DNA of 64,000 nt, taken from NCBI GenBank assembly GCA_023014365.1, contig JAEBUN010000078.1:1-64000 (forward strand), in the 5' to 3' direction. The stretch is from Lepiota brunneoincarnata. Lineage: Eukaryota; Basidiomycota; Agaricomycetes; Agaricales; Agaricaceae. The notes beneath the pieces were generated by a model. The model did no database searches and was not told the origin of the DNA. It saw only the letters and a program-made list of their open reading frames with translations. This document shows, piece by piece, positions 46,201 through 59,202 of the stretch. How positions within the stretch are numbered: the first letter of the stretch is position 1; each line of letters begins with the position of its first letter. The position numbers were made by a program, and so were the translations under genes.

Positions 46201-47157
46201 TCGTCCAGTAGTAGAAAATACACACAGGTCAGAGGTTAGTGTGGGAGGCGGTAAGCTGGGGAACGAAAGTTCAGAACGTCCTGGCGTGTGCATTTATTTG
46301 TTACGTGCTCAGCTCCCAGTTGGGTCCAGTCGTTTTTGAACCTGCCTTAGCAGGAGAAATAAAATGGAATTGATCGCCATTGCGACGACAAGATCTCGGG
46401 AGAGGCATGACAAATGCGACTCAGATTCAGTGCCTCGTTAAAACGTTGTGCCCAAGTGCTGTGTTGATGTGGCCGACGAACACGCTGCGGGCCCCTGGTC
46501 AAAGCGCGTCAAAGCTGGTGATGCAGTTATAAATGGTAGTACCGAGGACTCGCTGGAACCGAATTGCCTACGGTACGACAGTTCCTTAAGGGGGGCCGCG
46601 TTGCAAGACTGCTTTGTGCCTTCGAGTATGAACGCAATGGCGTTCGGCTACAAGTTTACTGTTTGAAGGTTGTGCACAATGTCAATTGGGAAATTAGAGC
46701 TTCTGGCGCGATTAATCTCTATCAGTGGATGCCAAAAATACCGGTTTGTCGAGAATGTCGGAAAGTAGATCCTGCCGGGAGAACGAAATTTGATACCCAA
46801 CGGCATCCAGAAGATCTTCAGGGAATTTCGATCACGATCTCGTTTTTCCTTCTGAGAGTCGAGTCGTTCAAACGTTCAGTCGTGTAAATACAAACCCATT
46901 TTGGCATAATTGACTCAAACCCTAGGGCATGCATGCCCGGACCGGGTCTTGCTTGTCGTTAAGTTGAACCCCAAATATTGTCTTCATTGCCTTACCAACG
47001 TTCCTCGTGCTCCAGCATTCCCTGAGAAGGGTCAACAACGTAATACAAGCATAGCCGTTACGAAGGTGGATTGTTTTTCAAACGCTCATTCTTCTGCAAA
47101 TTATGTATGCCCAGCCACGGTGGGAAATACCCAGAACTTGGAATCACGATCAATGAC
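46201..47157. other. Intergenic, no gene seen
   Basis: Contains the promoter of the tandem-exon gene at its left edge. No supported frame elsewhere. Confidence 0.45.
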
Positions 47158-49226
47158 TTACTCGACATCTTTTTCGGCTACAGTGCTGCCGAGAAAACCA
47201 CCAACAAATCCATCCAGCAGCTGCGCAATACCCAAAGCCCCCGGGTCAGGTGGAAGCTGGTTCTTCTGATCACCGGTCTCGCCCTCACCCAGGTACGCTG
47301 CTCTCCCCAGGGCGGGCCTCATGCCTCGCGTGCTCTCTGCTCCAGCCACGGCCTTTTTGACGGCTTCTGTGAGGTTACCAGATGTCGCAAGTTCGTAACA
47401 AAATGGATGAAGGGCGTCGATGACCGTGCGGTCTCCCGGTTTCGCAGGAGTATGGTTGGAGAGAGCCTCTAATGCCTTCAAAGGGGCTGTATGGAGACTG
47501 CGAGTGGAAGATGCATCTAGCAGAGCGTGGGCATACGCGTTGAGATATATCCCGAAGACTTTTGCTGGCGGTGAGTAGCAATTACAGAAGACACGTGGAA
47601 GTTGCCACTCACGAGCGCCGATTGTCCCGCCCATTGTATCTTCCAGCAGGTCTGCAATTTTCCCGGAGAGCTCAATGGGAGTGAGAGTTGTGAGCCTCTT
47701 TGTCGGGCTTTCAAGCTCTGCAAGGATAGCTGCAATGTTCTCGGTCAGAAATTCCCATCTCGCGGAAGAGTGGGTCCTCGCCTCGCGCTCCCATTGCAAA
47801 GGTATGTCCGCAATCTCCATCTCCAGCGATGGTATCGTATTCGGTTAATTTCGATTCCACTTCAAGGACCGCGTAACATGCCGAATATAACGCAGCCTCT
47901 ATAGTACTTGGAGTGGTGGCCGTTGGGTCCGTGCTGGGCGCCGCCTGGTGTCCGAGTGATTTGGGGAAATAATCCGTTGTGTCTTCGGAGACGCTGTATC
48001 GGGGAGGTCGTTCGGACCAGTATTTTCGGACCCCCACCCATGAATGGGCATCAGTAGGTGCGTCAAGAAGTTCGAATGTGTCGATTGTTGTACCAAGAGC
48101 TTGATGAATCTTCGAGACATTCAGAAGGGAGGCCGAAAATCCAGGAGCGTTGAGGGAAGTCATGAAAGATGACAGGTACATCCTCCGAGGGTATATATGG
48201 TGTGTGGCTAAACGGAATGTGTTAATGCTTGGTACGTCGGAATCAAGCCTCAGTCCCAACCTAATGCGTCAGCTAAATCTGACATCAGAGCCCCTAACTC
48301 CAATTGCGAAACTCCTCCCAGGTTATTGACGAACAGTACAGTCTCGTCCCCGCTCCCATCTGGGCGTTCCCCGACAAACCCACTATCACCCCTAGAATCA
48401 AGCAGCAGCTGCACCATTTCCTTGATCACACCCTCGATACCATCTCCCATCCTTCGCCTACTAACCCCAGCCTCGTTATGCAACCCCAGCCCGATTTCAC
48501 ACTCGTCGTCGGCCATGATCTTGTGATTCATTGGTTGGCCAGGGACGCTACAGTGTTCGAGCGTCATGCCAATGCTGGCAAGGTTTGAGACCAGAGCTTC
48601 GCCGTACGTCCTTGACCTGGTCTAAGCCAGCGCCCGTTTCAGCCAATGCCCCGAGCAACTTGCATACTAGGATATTCCCTGCTAGACCGCGGGGACCAAC
48701 TGCACCTGCGGCTCGTGATTTTAGAAGAGCGATGTCGTCTGCTACCACCACACTAGCGATGTTGACCTCTGGGAACAAAATACGCGCCTTTTCCATTCCG
48801 AGTCCAAAGTTTAGTCTGTCCCCAGTATAATTGTTGATAATGACAAGGACATCGCGCTGCTCAGAATTTGTGACTTCTCCACCTCCGAAAGCCGCAAGTC
48901 GAATGGTATTAATGACTTGCTTGCTACTGGGGCTGGCGAAGATTTCTCCAGAGACTGCAGCTGACAGCATTCCTCTGCCTATATAGCCTCCGTAAGCCGG
49001 TTCGTGACCGGCACCTCCTCCAGAAATAACGGATACCCGGATGTTAGCTGGGCGATCCATGGTGTATACAGTACGCGAAGCGGGGTGCCTTGAGAACCCT
49101 GGTCAAATTGCCTTGCTAGTGACAAAAGACGGCGTACAGTCTAAGGCTTGGATTCAGCAGAACTGCTCCTCGCAAGGATTTCAGCACAAGACTGTCTGAG
49201 GAGGTATAAAAGTGTCTCGAACTCAT
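47158..49226 (-). CDS. Dihydroxyacetone kinase (two apparent frameshifts)
   Basis: Exon 1 starts at ATG 49226 ('MSSRHFYTSSDSLVLKSLRG') and splices at a GTACGC donor into 'HPASRTVYTMDRPANIRVSV'. The DhaK domain ('SGGGAGHEPAYGGYIGRGML', with the substrate-binding His; 'FASPSSKQV'; 'NYTGDRLNFGLG') is followed by the DhaL domain ('YDTIAGDGDCG', 'DTMGGTIGA', 'YLNAYAHALLDAS'). Single-subunit DAKs use ATP to phosphorylate dihydroxyacetone in glycerol use and in detoxification. Near 48605 ('VKD' to 'GEALVSNL') and near 47783 (after 'GDCGHTFAMGAR') the frame changes by one base with no room for an intron; both look like one extra base. Either the gene is freshly broken or the assembly has errors. Confidence 0.85.
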
Positions 49227-49464
49227 GGCGACGAGTAAAGCAGTGGTGAGGTGGAACCTGGGAGTATCAGTCCAGGCTTACGAGGGATGCCAAACATAGC
49301 GAAGGTCATGTGTTAATTAAATATGTTACTACGACATAAGTAAGAATGACGTTAGCCAAGTTTTTGGTAAATGGATAAGTGGTGGGTGGGATAGTGAGTG
49401 GTGGATGGGATGGTGAGTGGGGAAGAGGCTCGAGTAATGAGCCCATGGGCAGACCCGAAACTCA

Positions 49465-52400
49465 TTATGCAACTTGTTGGAGGGTCTGCAGTTGGACGTA
49501 GTCGTAATAGTCACCCTGCAACGAAAGTAGCTCGTTATGAGTGCCCGATTCGCTAACGCGTCCATTCTTGATGAAATAACTATCGCATATTTAATATTGA
49601 TCACAGCAGGATACAAAAGCGCCGCTCACATTTTGTCCGCATCCTGGATTGTAGAGAGTCGGTGGGCAATTGCGATTGTCGTTCTCCCCTTCGCAGCCTC
49701 GTCGAGTGCGACCTGAACAACCTTTTCAGAGGCAGAATCCAGTGCGGATGTGGCCTTCATGCATATTGTGACAGGTCAGTCCTCCTAACTGGCTAGAAAC
49801 CTGTCATGCCTCACCTCATCAAGGAGCAATACTTTTGGGTTTCGGATGAGCGCACGTGCAATAGCGATACGTTCTAGAATAAGTCATGGATAAACTATAA
49901 TAAGAGAGATACCAGGGGAGTAACCGTACGTTTCTGCCCTCCCGAAAGTTGCGACCCTTTGTTTCCAACTTCGGTTTCGAAACCCCTGCCGGTTTTGTGA
50001 GTAGATACACCATGAACAAGTAGCGGTTGCGTACTCTGGGAGTCCCTGTATGAACTCCAGAATGTTGGCTTTCCTACAAGCATCCTCAAGCTCTTCTTGC
50101 GTCACTTCTGAGTGAGGTTTCGTAGAGCCTAGGAGGACGTTGAACCTGATGGTGCCGGAGTACAGGGTTGGTTCTTGGGAGACAAGGGCGACATCTTTGC
50201 GATAATTCGCGAGGTTCAGCTCCTTCAGCGAGTCATCATCAATCTAGGTGTCTTAGTCAGGGTATCGTAAGGATTTTGGGACTGAGTTCAACTAACATAT
50301 ATCGAGCCGGATTTAATGTCATAGAATCGTTGAAGCAATTGGATTCTGAGGTAATGGTTGGGCATCAATCGCGCGGTTAGATAGGAATCGAATAAACCCA
50401 CATGGTACTCTTTCCTGAGCCACTGGCACCAACAAATGCAACGTACTGGCCGGGTTCAGCGGTGAAATTGATACCCTTGAGAACTGGAAGGTCTGGTCTT
50501 GATGGGTAATTGAAACAAACATCTTTTGCTTCGATCCTGCCTTGGACGCGATGGTGTTTCTCGTTTGAGTCGGCATCGGTTTCAATGCCAGAAGGTGAGT
50601 CAAGGAGCGTAATGATATTGGAGGCAGCGTCTTTTGCGGCAGACATGTCGGGAGCAAACTGAAACATGCTCCCGGAATGAAGGGCACCCAGCGTGGTACT
50701 CTGTTCCATCTGTCAGTCCGAAACCCTTCGAAATACTGTTGATTAATTACCATCAATCCTACAAACAATTGGAAAACCGTGATTTCTTGGCGAGAGAACA
50801 GGACAGATCCAAGCCAGAATACTAATGCGATGACGAAGAACATCGCGGCTTGAGAAAGGGAGTAGAGGAATGTGCTCAGAGCACCGGATCTGACAGCATG
50901 GCGAAGAGGGGTGGCAAGACTGGCCTTATACTCCTCCAGGCATGCGTCTTCGCGCGTGAGAGCAGCAACTGTTCGGATAGCGGCTGCGGATTCACAAGCA
51001 ACCTGCGCAGATTGGGTATGTGCCTCCTTGTTCTTCGCATCCTTGAGCATGATAGCATGCTGTGGGTTTATCAGAACATGGTGTAAGCAAGTAAGTGGGT
51101 GTGTAGACATACCAGGCGACTATACCCTGTAGACAGAAGGAATGGTGTGCAGGCTATGTGCTCATGTCAACGTTTGTGGCGTGTGGAGATGGGGATCTCA
51201 GGCCTACCCATGCCAACAAGGCCAATTTGCCAGACGATCGCAATACCGGCAATGATACCAGCAAGTACCGTTATGAAGCTCTGAATTATACTAGACCAGG
51301 TTAGAATGCAGCGAGGTGGGTGTGCCGAATATTGCTCACGTTCCCAGGGTGACTCCGGAGAGCCCACTGACTTTTCCTGGATCACCATTGATTCGAGATG
51401 TCAAAACACCGGACTGGGGGAAATTTAGAAATAAAGATCAGCCCAGTGGTAGAGTCCTCACAGTATTGGTTTCTTTGTCAAAGAACTCGACTGGACGTAG
51501 GATTTGAGCCGCTGTGGACGTGGATGGTAGCGGAATAAGACAACTCACCGTCCTGACGTAAGATGGCTCGAAAGCTCAACTTTCGCAGTCTGGCTGTGAG
51601 CGTGGCAGGCTGCACTTGACAGAAAATAGTTCTGCGCCCCCATTGTAACCCCAGATATAATTGCCATGATGAAGAACCTAAGAGAGTTTGATATACGACT
51701 ATAAGATAAAATGTTTTACATACCAGAGCGCATTTCGGTCTCCCTGTCGACGGCGTTCTCGAGGATCAGGTTGGGCAAAGCCATCGATACTAAGAGCGTA
51801 GACAACGCCAAAAGCAGGATAGACAAGTCCCAACCGCTGACGAAGAGCTCGTCAGCACACGCTAATGGGCTTGAATTCGACGAACCTATGGAAAACGCAA
51901 ACCCGAACAAGAAATTTCGCCACTCGTCCTTGACTAACCTACCCATCTTCTTGAACAGGTAGAATATGCTGTGTTTCGTTTGAGTAGCCGGGTGGGATGT
52001 CGTTTTCCCCGTTCCAGATGATTCATCTCCTTTTGCCAAAATTTTCTCAGCGAGGGCGTCTATCTCGGGATCGTCGGTCGGTTGAGGTATAGGCGTACTC
52101 GTTCCAGCTGGTGTTGGTGTGCCCCGGGTATGACTCTTTAGGCCTTGTGCTTCAACGAGGCGGGAGTAAACGCCACGTAGATTCATAAGCTCCTCGTTGG
52201 AGCCTTCTTCAACGATCTTTCCCTCAGACATCACATAGATCTTGTCGGCGTTCTTGATGGTGGAAAGACGATGAGCGATCGTAACGGTCGTGCGACCTTA
52301 GGAATTCATTAAAGCATAAATAGTTATGAAAGACAGCCATGATACCTTCTGAAGCCTTTGACAGAGCATCCTGGACGAGTTCTTCGGATTGTGTGTCGAG

Positions 52401-54493
52401 AGCGCTTGTGGCCTCATCGAGGAGCAGAATGCGGGGATCTGACACGATGGCCCGAGCGATGGCGACCCTTTGTTTTTGACCGCCGGACAAGAGGAACCCA
52501 CGCTCGCCAACAAGGGTGTCGTAACCCTTCGGTAAACGAGAAATAAAGTCGTGGGCATTAGCTTTGATACATGCTTGTTTGATGAGGTCAAATTTTTCTT
52601 CTTCTGATGCAAATTCGTGGGGTGTTCCAACAAGTCCGAAAGCCACGTTACTCTTGACGGAAGTACCAAATAAAACCGGTTCCTGAGACACTAGTCCAAT
52701 TTGGCGGCGAAGCCACTTGATATTGACAGATTTTATATCGTTTCCATCTAGTTTGACAATCCCATTCGTAGGATCATAGAAGCGCTCAATGAGCGAGACG
52801 ATGGTCGATTTACCGGAGCCAGAGGGACCAACGAGCGCGAAGGATTTGCCAGCGGTGAAAGTCATTGAGACACCTTGGAGGACGGTCACATCGGGACGGG
52901 AAGGGTAAGCGAAAGTGATGTTGTCGAGAATAACGTCTCCGGTAACGGGCTCCGGTTTGATCCCAGAAGGGCTAGAGGAATCGATAGCTGGAACCCGGTC
53001 AATGGTCGCAAACAGTTTTGCGGCGGCCCCGCGGGCGGTTGTAATTGCTGTCCGTACAAAGCTTGTCAGTGCTAGGATTGGCCTTAGTAGGACGGGAACT
53101 TACCTATAACTTCCGGAGCGACCACCGTTAATGAGAAGGAGCCAATAAAAATTGCCATGAACACTGTAATAACCTGACCAGCATCAGCTAGAAATTGCGT
53201 TAGGACCAGCACCGACCGAAGAATCATTGTTCAGAAACTCACCCAATCCTCGGTTGATGAGGGTCGTTCCGAATGAAAAGGCTGTTATATAGACGACTAA
53301 GGGAATCGCCGATCATAAAAAACATCAATCACGTACCTAGCCCGTACGCCGCATAGTTGATGAAAAAAAAAGAGGCAAAGCCCAGACCTTGCACGATGGC
53401 ATTTTTTAGGTCGGAACGACCAGCTTGGATGATTTTGTCATCAAACAAGGCGCCTATGTGGAGCTGAATACCAAAGGCCTTGGCGGTTCGGATAGTTGAA
53501 ATGGTTTCCTCGGCGATAGTTCCAGCACTAGCGAGTCGATCTGTAGACATCCTAGGAAGGGCTTAGGGCTTCTTTATTCTGGAAATGAAGGCCTTACTGG
53601 GTATAGCGGGTCATGAAACGGCCCATCAGTGCACCAGTGACCATGATGGCCGGGAGGATTGAGGACATCGCCAACGCAACGCGCCAAGACTGGGTATAAG
53701 CGATAATGAAGCCAACGATGAAAGCAGCCATGAAATGAGCAGCCATTGCAACTTTTTCGGATATGCCTTGTTGTACGAGATCTATACCCAGTTGAAGAAT
53801 AGTGTGGGTTGCGAATATCTGGGCACTCACGTGTATCAGACTGTATCCGAGTAGCAACTTCACCTGCCCCAACCCCGTCGAAATACTCAACATCCTGTCG
53901 AAGTATGGCTTGAAGGTAATGTTCCCGGATCCGTTTCGAGTTCGCTTCTCCGGTGTACGTCCACGTATACATATAAAGAAATGTGCAGACAAGAACCACG
54001 ATACCTAGCACCAGAAGGTCAATGATTTCCGGAAATTCAGGGTATCAGCTAGCGGTTTTACCGGCGAAAACGAAATATAACGCGTTTCGATTGGCGTCGT
54101 CGCGGAACCCCCTCGCCGCAGCCCTCAAATCAGCTTCTGACGCTTGCCCATCTTGAAACTGCTTAACGGTCGTTGCAAAGAGTACAAAATTCTGAGAGAG
54201 CGCTCCAAATAGTAGTGCAAGCAGAGGCTAAAACCAGATTAGTAGTAGGTCCTCAATGTAATGCCGAGGCACACACCTGCGCGGCCCCTGCAGCCATAGC
54301 CGCAATAGTTCCGATTACATTAAGGAAGATATCCAACGGAGTAGCATATCTGCTTCATGAGCGAGGGTGTAGATGAGACTGCATAATGGCGGCACCTGAA
54401 TAGACGAAAAAAAGAGACGGAGGGTGCTAGCGCATCTTTGCTGGGTTTTTCCGTATCTTTCGTATCCAATTTTGAGGCGTCGACGTCCTTCAT
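49465..54493 (-). CDS. ABCB-type (multidrug-resistance) full ABC transporter
   Basis: A large, many-exon gene of about 1,300 residues. From ATG 54493 ('[16 protein letters not shown]') come membrane domain 1, NBD1 (Walker A 'GPSGSGKST', signature 'LLSGGQKQR', Walker B '[12 protein letters not shown]', 'IAHRLSTI'), a linker rich in Pro/Thr, membrane domain 2, and NBD2 (Walker A 'GASGSGKST', 'LSGGQKQR', '[12 protein letters not shown]'). Both nucleotide sites have complete motifs, so both should be competent. The TMD-NBD-TMD-NBD order is that of P-glycoprotein/MDR1 exporters at the plasma membrane; substrates are hydrophobic compounds. All junctions that I traced keep phase, so the gene appears intact. 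It ends at 49465 after '[12 protein letters not shown]'. Confidence 0.9.
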
Positions 54494-54829
54494 GCAGGGC
54501 GCAGATAAGGCTGGGTCCAAAGTGAAGGAAGGTCAGGTGAGAGCGGTGTTGCCGGACAGCACGAAAAATTATATGGCTGTTATTTGGCACCGTGACTCAC
54601 GCCTTGCAGGCACCGATACATAGTACGTTAGCAAAAGCTGCCGAATCGGTAGGTGAGTCAACAACCGGCACGAATAGAATTTCGTTGCCATTCCATCACA
54701 AGCCAAGAGATGGGAGTCATTTTAGGCTGCGTGAGGTGAGTCATGCCCCTCCGCAGCTAAGTTACGAGGTGGCGATACGTGGTTTTCGTGTGCAATCCAT
54801 TAATCTTACGAAAAGAAAATACTGTATAA

Positions 54830-54901
54830 TCCGATATGGTGTAACGGCTAACATTGCCGCCTTTCACGCGGCAGCTCGGGGTTCGATTCCCCGTATCGGA
54901 A
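54830..54901 (+). tRNA. tRNA-Glu (UUC)
   Basis: The acceptor stem TCCGATA pairs fully with TATCGGA, with discriminator A at 54901. The anticodon loop reads CTTTCAC (anticodon TTC), closed by GCCGC/GCGGC. The T arm is CGGGGTTCGATTCCCCG. At 72 bases without an intron the cloverleaf is complete. Confidence 0.96.
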
Positions 54902-56623
54902 TATTTTGCCCAATCTTCCTTCACCCACCGCAAAGAATCGCCCAGCCTGGTAGAGTTAGGTTCCCTCCCCCAACTGAGATCACGAACTGTCGGAGCTACT
55001 TGCCTCGGCATCCGAATGATCAGCTTTTCGCCCTGTATGTTTCATCTTTTCATCTGCTTCATTCTGTTGTCCCTTAATCCTTGTTACTTGTCTATCGTGC
55101 CTTTCCACGAACAAGAGAGGTAGGGCTCACTTGTCGATTCGACTTATGTAATTACCATGAGATCCCACTAATTGGTGACTTCTGGGTTTATCCACCCAGT
55201 ATCCACGTCAAAGGTTAAAACACCGTGTTGATCAAGGTTACAGGGGTAGCTGGACTCCGTGCTCATCCTCCAACTAACAGTATTTGCTGCCGGTGGCATA
55301 ATCTGCGTATACAACTATCCGGATTGAGTACCGCGCAATTCCCGCAGTAGATTTGAATCAATTGGGCCACCATCTATTCCCAACATCACACCTCTGGCCC
55401 ATGACATGGACCACGGGACGACACAGCATAACCACGACCTTCACACGCCAATGTCATTCAGAAAGCTACGACGGCTACCGATGTAAACGTCCCTGATTGT
55501 TGCTGCTCCAGGGATTTTGTTTGGCAGTTGCGAGAATGTGTGATATAGCTGTTGTTCATGCTGGGTAGGCATTACGGATGACCTTGCTGTGGCATGCGTA
55601 GTTCGGAGCCGAATCGCTCTCAGTGGGTGCATTGTCTACCAGCTGGCGGGAGAGAGAAGACAACCGATAGGAGAACAAGGATCCAAGGATCCGCTTAGTA
55701 ATAACCACACTGGAGGGGGGCTGCCATATCAAGTCTGGGAATGTTTAAAAGGTCAAGGTTGAGCTTCAGATCCCTTGGCCACCGTATGTGGGACCTCACT
55801 TCTATTATCGTATGTTGAACACTAGATCATTTCTGATGAGCATAGGGATATGTAGGTGGGTCATATGATGATGATGGGAGATATATCCACGATGTCGGTA
55901 AATGCAAATATCCCAGAACATCCCAGAACTTGAACAACCTTAAAATGTATTGTCCCCGCATCTGATGTTCTCATTTTCTTACGACCTTGATCCCGTCGCT
56001 AGCAACCTCTACAAAGTTCTGGGAGGGGTGTGTTTGAAAGGTGCTAGGGACCACAGCTCTGGCCTCCAGGGGATCGAATGTCGTCATGAACCAGTCCTCG
56101 GCCAGGTACCATAGTCGAAGCGGTAGCAGTGTATTTTTCAAATGCAATGTGTAACCCAAGAAGGTTGTAGGAAGGAGAATGAGTTTTTGAACTATTCAGA
56201 CAGGAAGCTATCATGCTTGTTCCTGCTATAGATCGTTACTGAGACAAATATCGAGCTGTGCGTGGGATAGCGCCTGATCATCAGGCATCACAGTGTGGCT
56301 ATGTGGCAGAGACCTCGTAGGTCATCCAAACCTACTACGCACAGAGTACTTCATGCGAGGGTCACTCGAGTTCGATTATTATTCGATAATGCTGATTCGT
56401 GCTGTCGGATATTGGGTGCTCGTTGGAGTGCTTGTCCCATCTCGCCACGCATACCCCATCTGTAAGCTTTCACCTTCAATCCTGGCGGCTGTCATCAGAA
56501 GCTGTCGATCAGGACTATATAGCTTCTAAATCTCGAATCTCCCTAATAAAACTACCCTGGCTCCACCTTGGACAGCAGCTCGTTCCCTTGCCTTGTGCTC
56601 TCCATCCACGGTCGCCAGCAGGT
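54902..56623. other. Gene-poor stretch
   Basis: No coding frame has support. A minus-strand frame at 55971-56159 ('RLWYLAEDWFMTTFDPLEA') is somewhat protein-like but lacks an ATG and neighbours. A GATGATGATGG patch lies near 55866. Confidence 0.4.
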
Positions 56624-57691
56624 ATGGCGCCACAGTTATCACAGGGACTGGAGCTACGGTGCACTGCAACTCCTCTGCAAGCATCGCTGGTGTCCGCTGG
56701 TACGGTGGTTGGTGCTTCGTTCTACGGAGGGCTGGTAACTCTCGGGATTATCGCATTTAATAACCTAGCCCCGCGGAAGTGGTCTTCCCATTCGAAACAC
56801 CGGATAATTCTACGGGTGTATATTGCAACTTTACTGCTAGTCAGCACGATTGCAGGGATAGTCAACTATCTCTGGGAAAATGATCTTTCCATTTTTGCAC
56901 GGAGCCCTAATCTAGTGGATATCGATGCCGTTCTACGCACATCCATATTTGGCCTCACTATCGTTATTGGAGTAATGACTGATGGAGTACTGGTGAGTAA
57001 ATTGCCGTGAAATCCTACAACACTGACGAGCCAATTAGGTGTGGCGATGTTTCATGGTTCAGAGGTCACTGACAATCGTGCGGTCCATGGTGCAACAAAT
57101 ATTTTGGATTATACCTCTTTTTCTGTGGCTGGTATCACTCAGTGAGTGAAGAAATGTACTCGCTCACCACCCAGGCTGATTTGGCGCCTTATTTATTATC
57201 GGAAAGTGACAGGGACTGTTGCAGTCATAAACTTCAGTTACGAGCTGTTCCTTCCGGGGAGCATTGAAAGTTTGTTTCTGACTATATCGCTGGGGTCCAA
57301 CGTGGCTCTAAATTTGTTCGCGACGACCTATATCACCGCTCGATTGCTCCTACACCGGCGTATGACGATTGTCTCACACGGAGACACAACCGAGGAACCT
57401 CACCTCCGCATTGTGGAGATTATTTTGGAGTCAGCAGCTATCAATTTGCCTATCACAGGGGTGGCCGTCGTTGGAATGGTGTCAGGAAGTTGTCTAGCGA
57501 CAATTGCGATGCAAGCTGCTGTTCCATCCCAGGTTTGTGTATAGTCATATATTTTATTAACTTCTGTGTAACCTTCTACGCTTTAGTCGCTCGCTTCTGT
57601 ACTCATCATATACCAAGTAGCGAGAGGGGGAGCAGTTGACAAGAAGGGGAAGAAAAACTTGGCCAAGGGAGCGGCGGACCAAAGAGTATGA
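56624..57691 (+). CDS. Multi-pass membrane protein paralog 3
   Basis: Exons 56624-56992, 57039-57141, 57225-57532 and 57587-57691 give 294 residues in phase. The layout (intron after 'DGVLV', Trp-Arg-Cys opening exon 2, a last exon starting 'SLASVLIIYQVARG') matches paralogs 1 and 2, and about six hydrophobic segments are visible. Sequence similarity to them is modest, so this is an older duplicate. Intron 2 is uncertain: the acceptor at 57224 keeps the frame, but 'ctcaccacccag' at 57174 looks better as a signal and leads to a stop. The lysine-rich C-terminus ('KKGKKN') suggests a cytosolic tail. Function unknown. Confidence 0.6.
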
Positions 57692-59202
57692 AATGTCGGA
57701 CATTTATGCATGTATCATATTACACATTTCATGTATCGGGCAGCGTAATACAGACTCAGGATGGATGTAATACCCATGGTGAAATTTATAACTTCTGCCA
57801 TCACAAATCAGATGCAATCCATGCGACTCCAGTGCAGAACCTGAATTCACAACATACCACGAGCGCCCAGACTCAATATTTTTATATATTGACCAGATAT
57901 CGGTAGTCCTCGATCCGAAAATAACATGAACAAGGCGGGAGTACTAGGCTTAGCGCTGTTTTTCGACACATTATTACCCCATTCGTTACCATGTCATCAC
58001 TGTGTTACTCCGGAAAGGCGACGAGCCATGCGGAAGGATGAACGAGTCGACGTTCATGGTCTAGGGTACCGGCGGGGATCTGGTGCCGTGTTTATCTCGA
58101 ACTTGAGCACCGGCAACTAACAACACAATCCGCCGATCGGGACCACAGGATTTTCGAGGACGGCGAATTACACTGCCCGCGGGTCCAGATAGAGGTGGCA
58201 GGAAACAATGGTGACCCTATTTATACTGCTGATTGTTCTTCACCAATGCATCCGACAGGTTGTGGGATGGCTTAAAATATGCTTTGGGGCGAGTGTGGCG
58301 CCCCGGAAATGACCCTCCTTTCAATCCTTGTTTTCTCGTCGGGGCAGTTGCGAGGGGCAGGCTGTGACTCAGTGCTCATTCTCCAACTTACCTCTGACGC
58401 TCTGGCAGATAATATGAAATTCAGGTGTTTCATCCCCGTACTTACAACTATTGCTCTTGCCAAATTAGGAGGTGCACCGCAGCCAGGGTACAGGCCTTAT
58501 CGTTCACACGGCGAAGTGGCTGGTAGTTTGTAGATATATCATTGCTCTTCTGTGATGGATATGATGATGACCGCCAGGACCACCAAGCTTCAGCACCAGC
58601 CGTGGGACCTCGATTCTCATCTTGCCGATGATTGGAGCGAGCTACAATATGCGTGTCGTGACGATAGGTAGGTCTGATTGATCGGCGGTGTTATAAGAGG
58701 TTCCGCAGTTGTTCGTTGACCTGACATACCCTGATCATCCAAGGCGGTGGCTTCCGATGTGCCAACGTCGTAAAATCGTTACCGGTCTGATTATGGTAAC
58801 AGCCATATGTTTCGGAGGGTACGGATACTCAGAATGCCTGATAGTTCAACGTTCAGATGCCACTTCAGGGCACATTATGGTGACATAAACTGATGTGCCT
58901 GAAGCCCCAGTTATGACTTGGGATAGGCCCTTACTCCTGTAATAATCATGTATCATGTGTATATCAAATCATTATGGGAAGGCCCACAGATAGGGCTGTC
59001 GCAGAAGGTTGAGTTGGATAATCATAACGTCGCCGCTTCGCTCTTCTCCGGAATCTAATGACCAAAATGGCCAATAGTTCTCAGGCAATCGCCAGATGTG
59101 CATTCGCTCCCACTCGATTTCTTCACTATCTCTCAGCAATCTGTTTCACGACATCATTCTGGCAATAACTGAACGAAAGACGACCATGCCTTATGGTGAA
59201 TA
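57692..59202. other. Gene-poor stretch with one tiny secreted-type frame
   Basis: From 58414 to 58533 a 39-residue frame begins MKFRCFIPVLTTIALAKLGG, a plausible signal peptide, followed by a short basic tail. It may be the first exon of a small secreted protein, but no continuation could be joined with confidence. Confidence 0.35.

Noticed and set aside
54592..55123. Plus-strand frames running through the tRNA gene
   Set aside because: They cross a complete tRNA-Glu and show no protein family resemblance.
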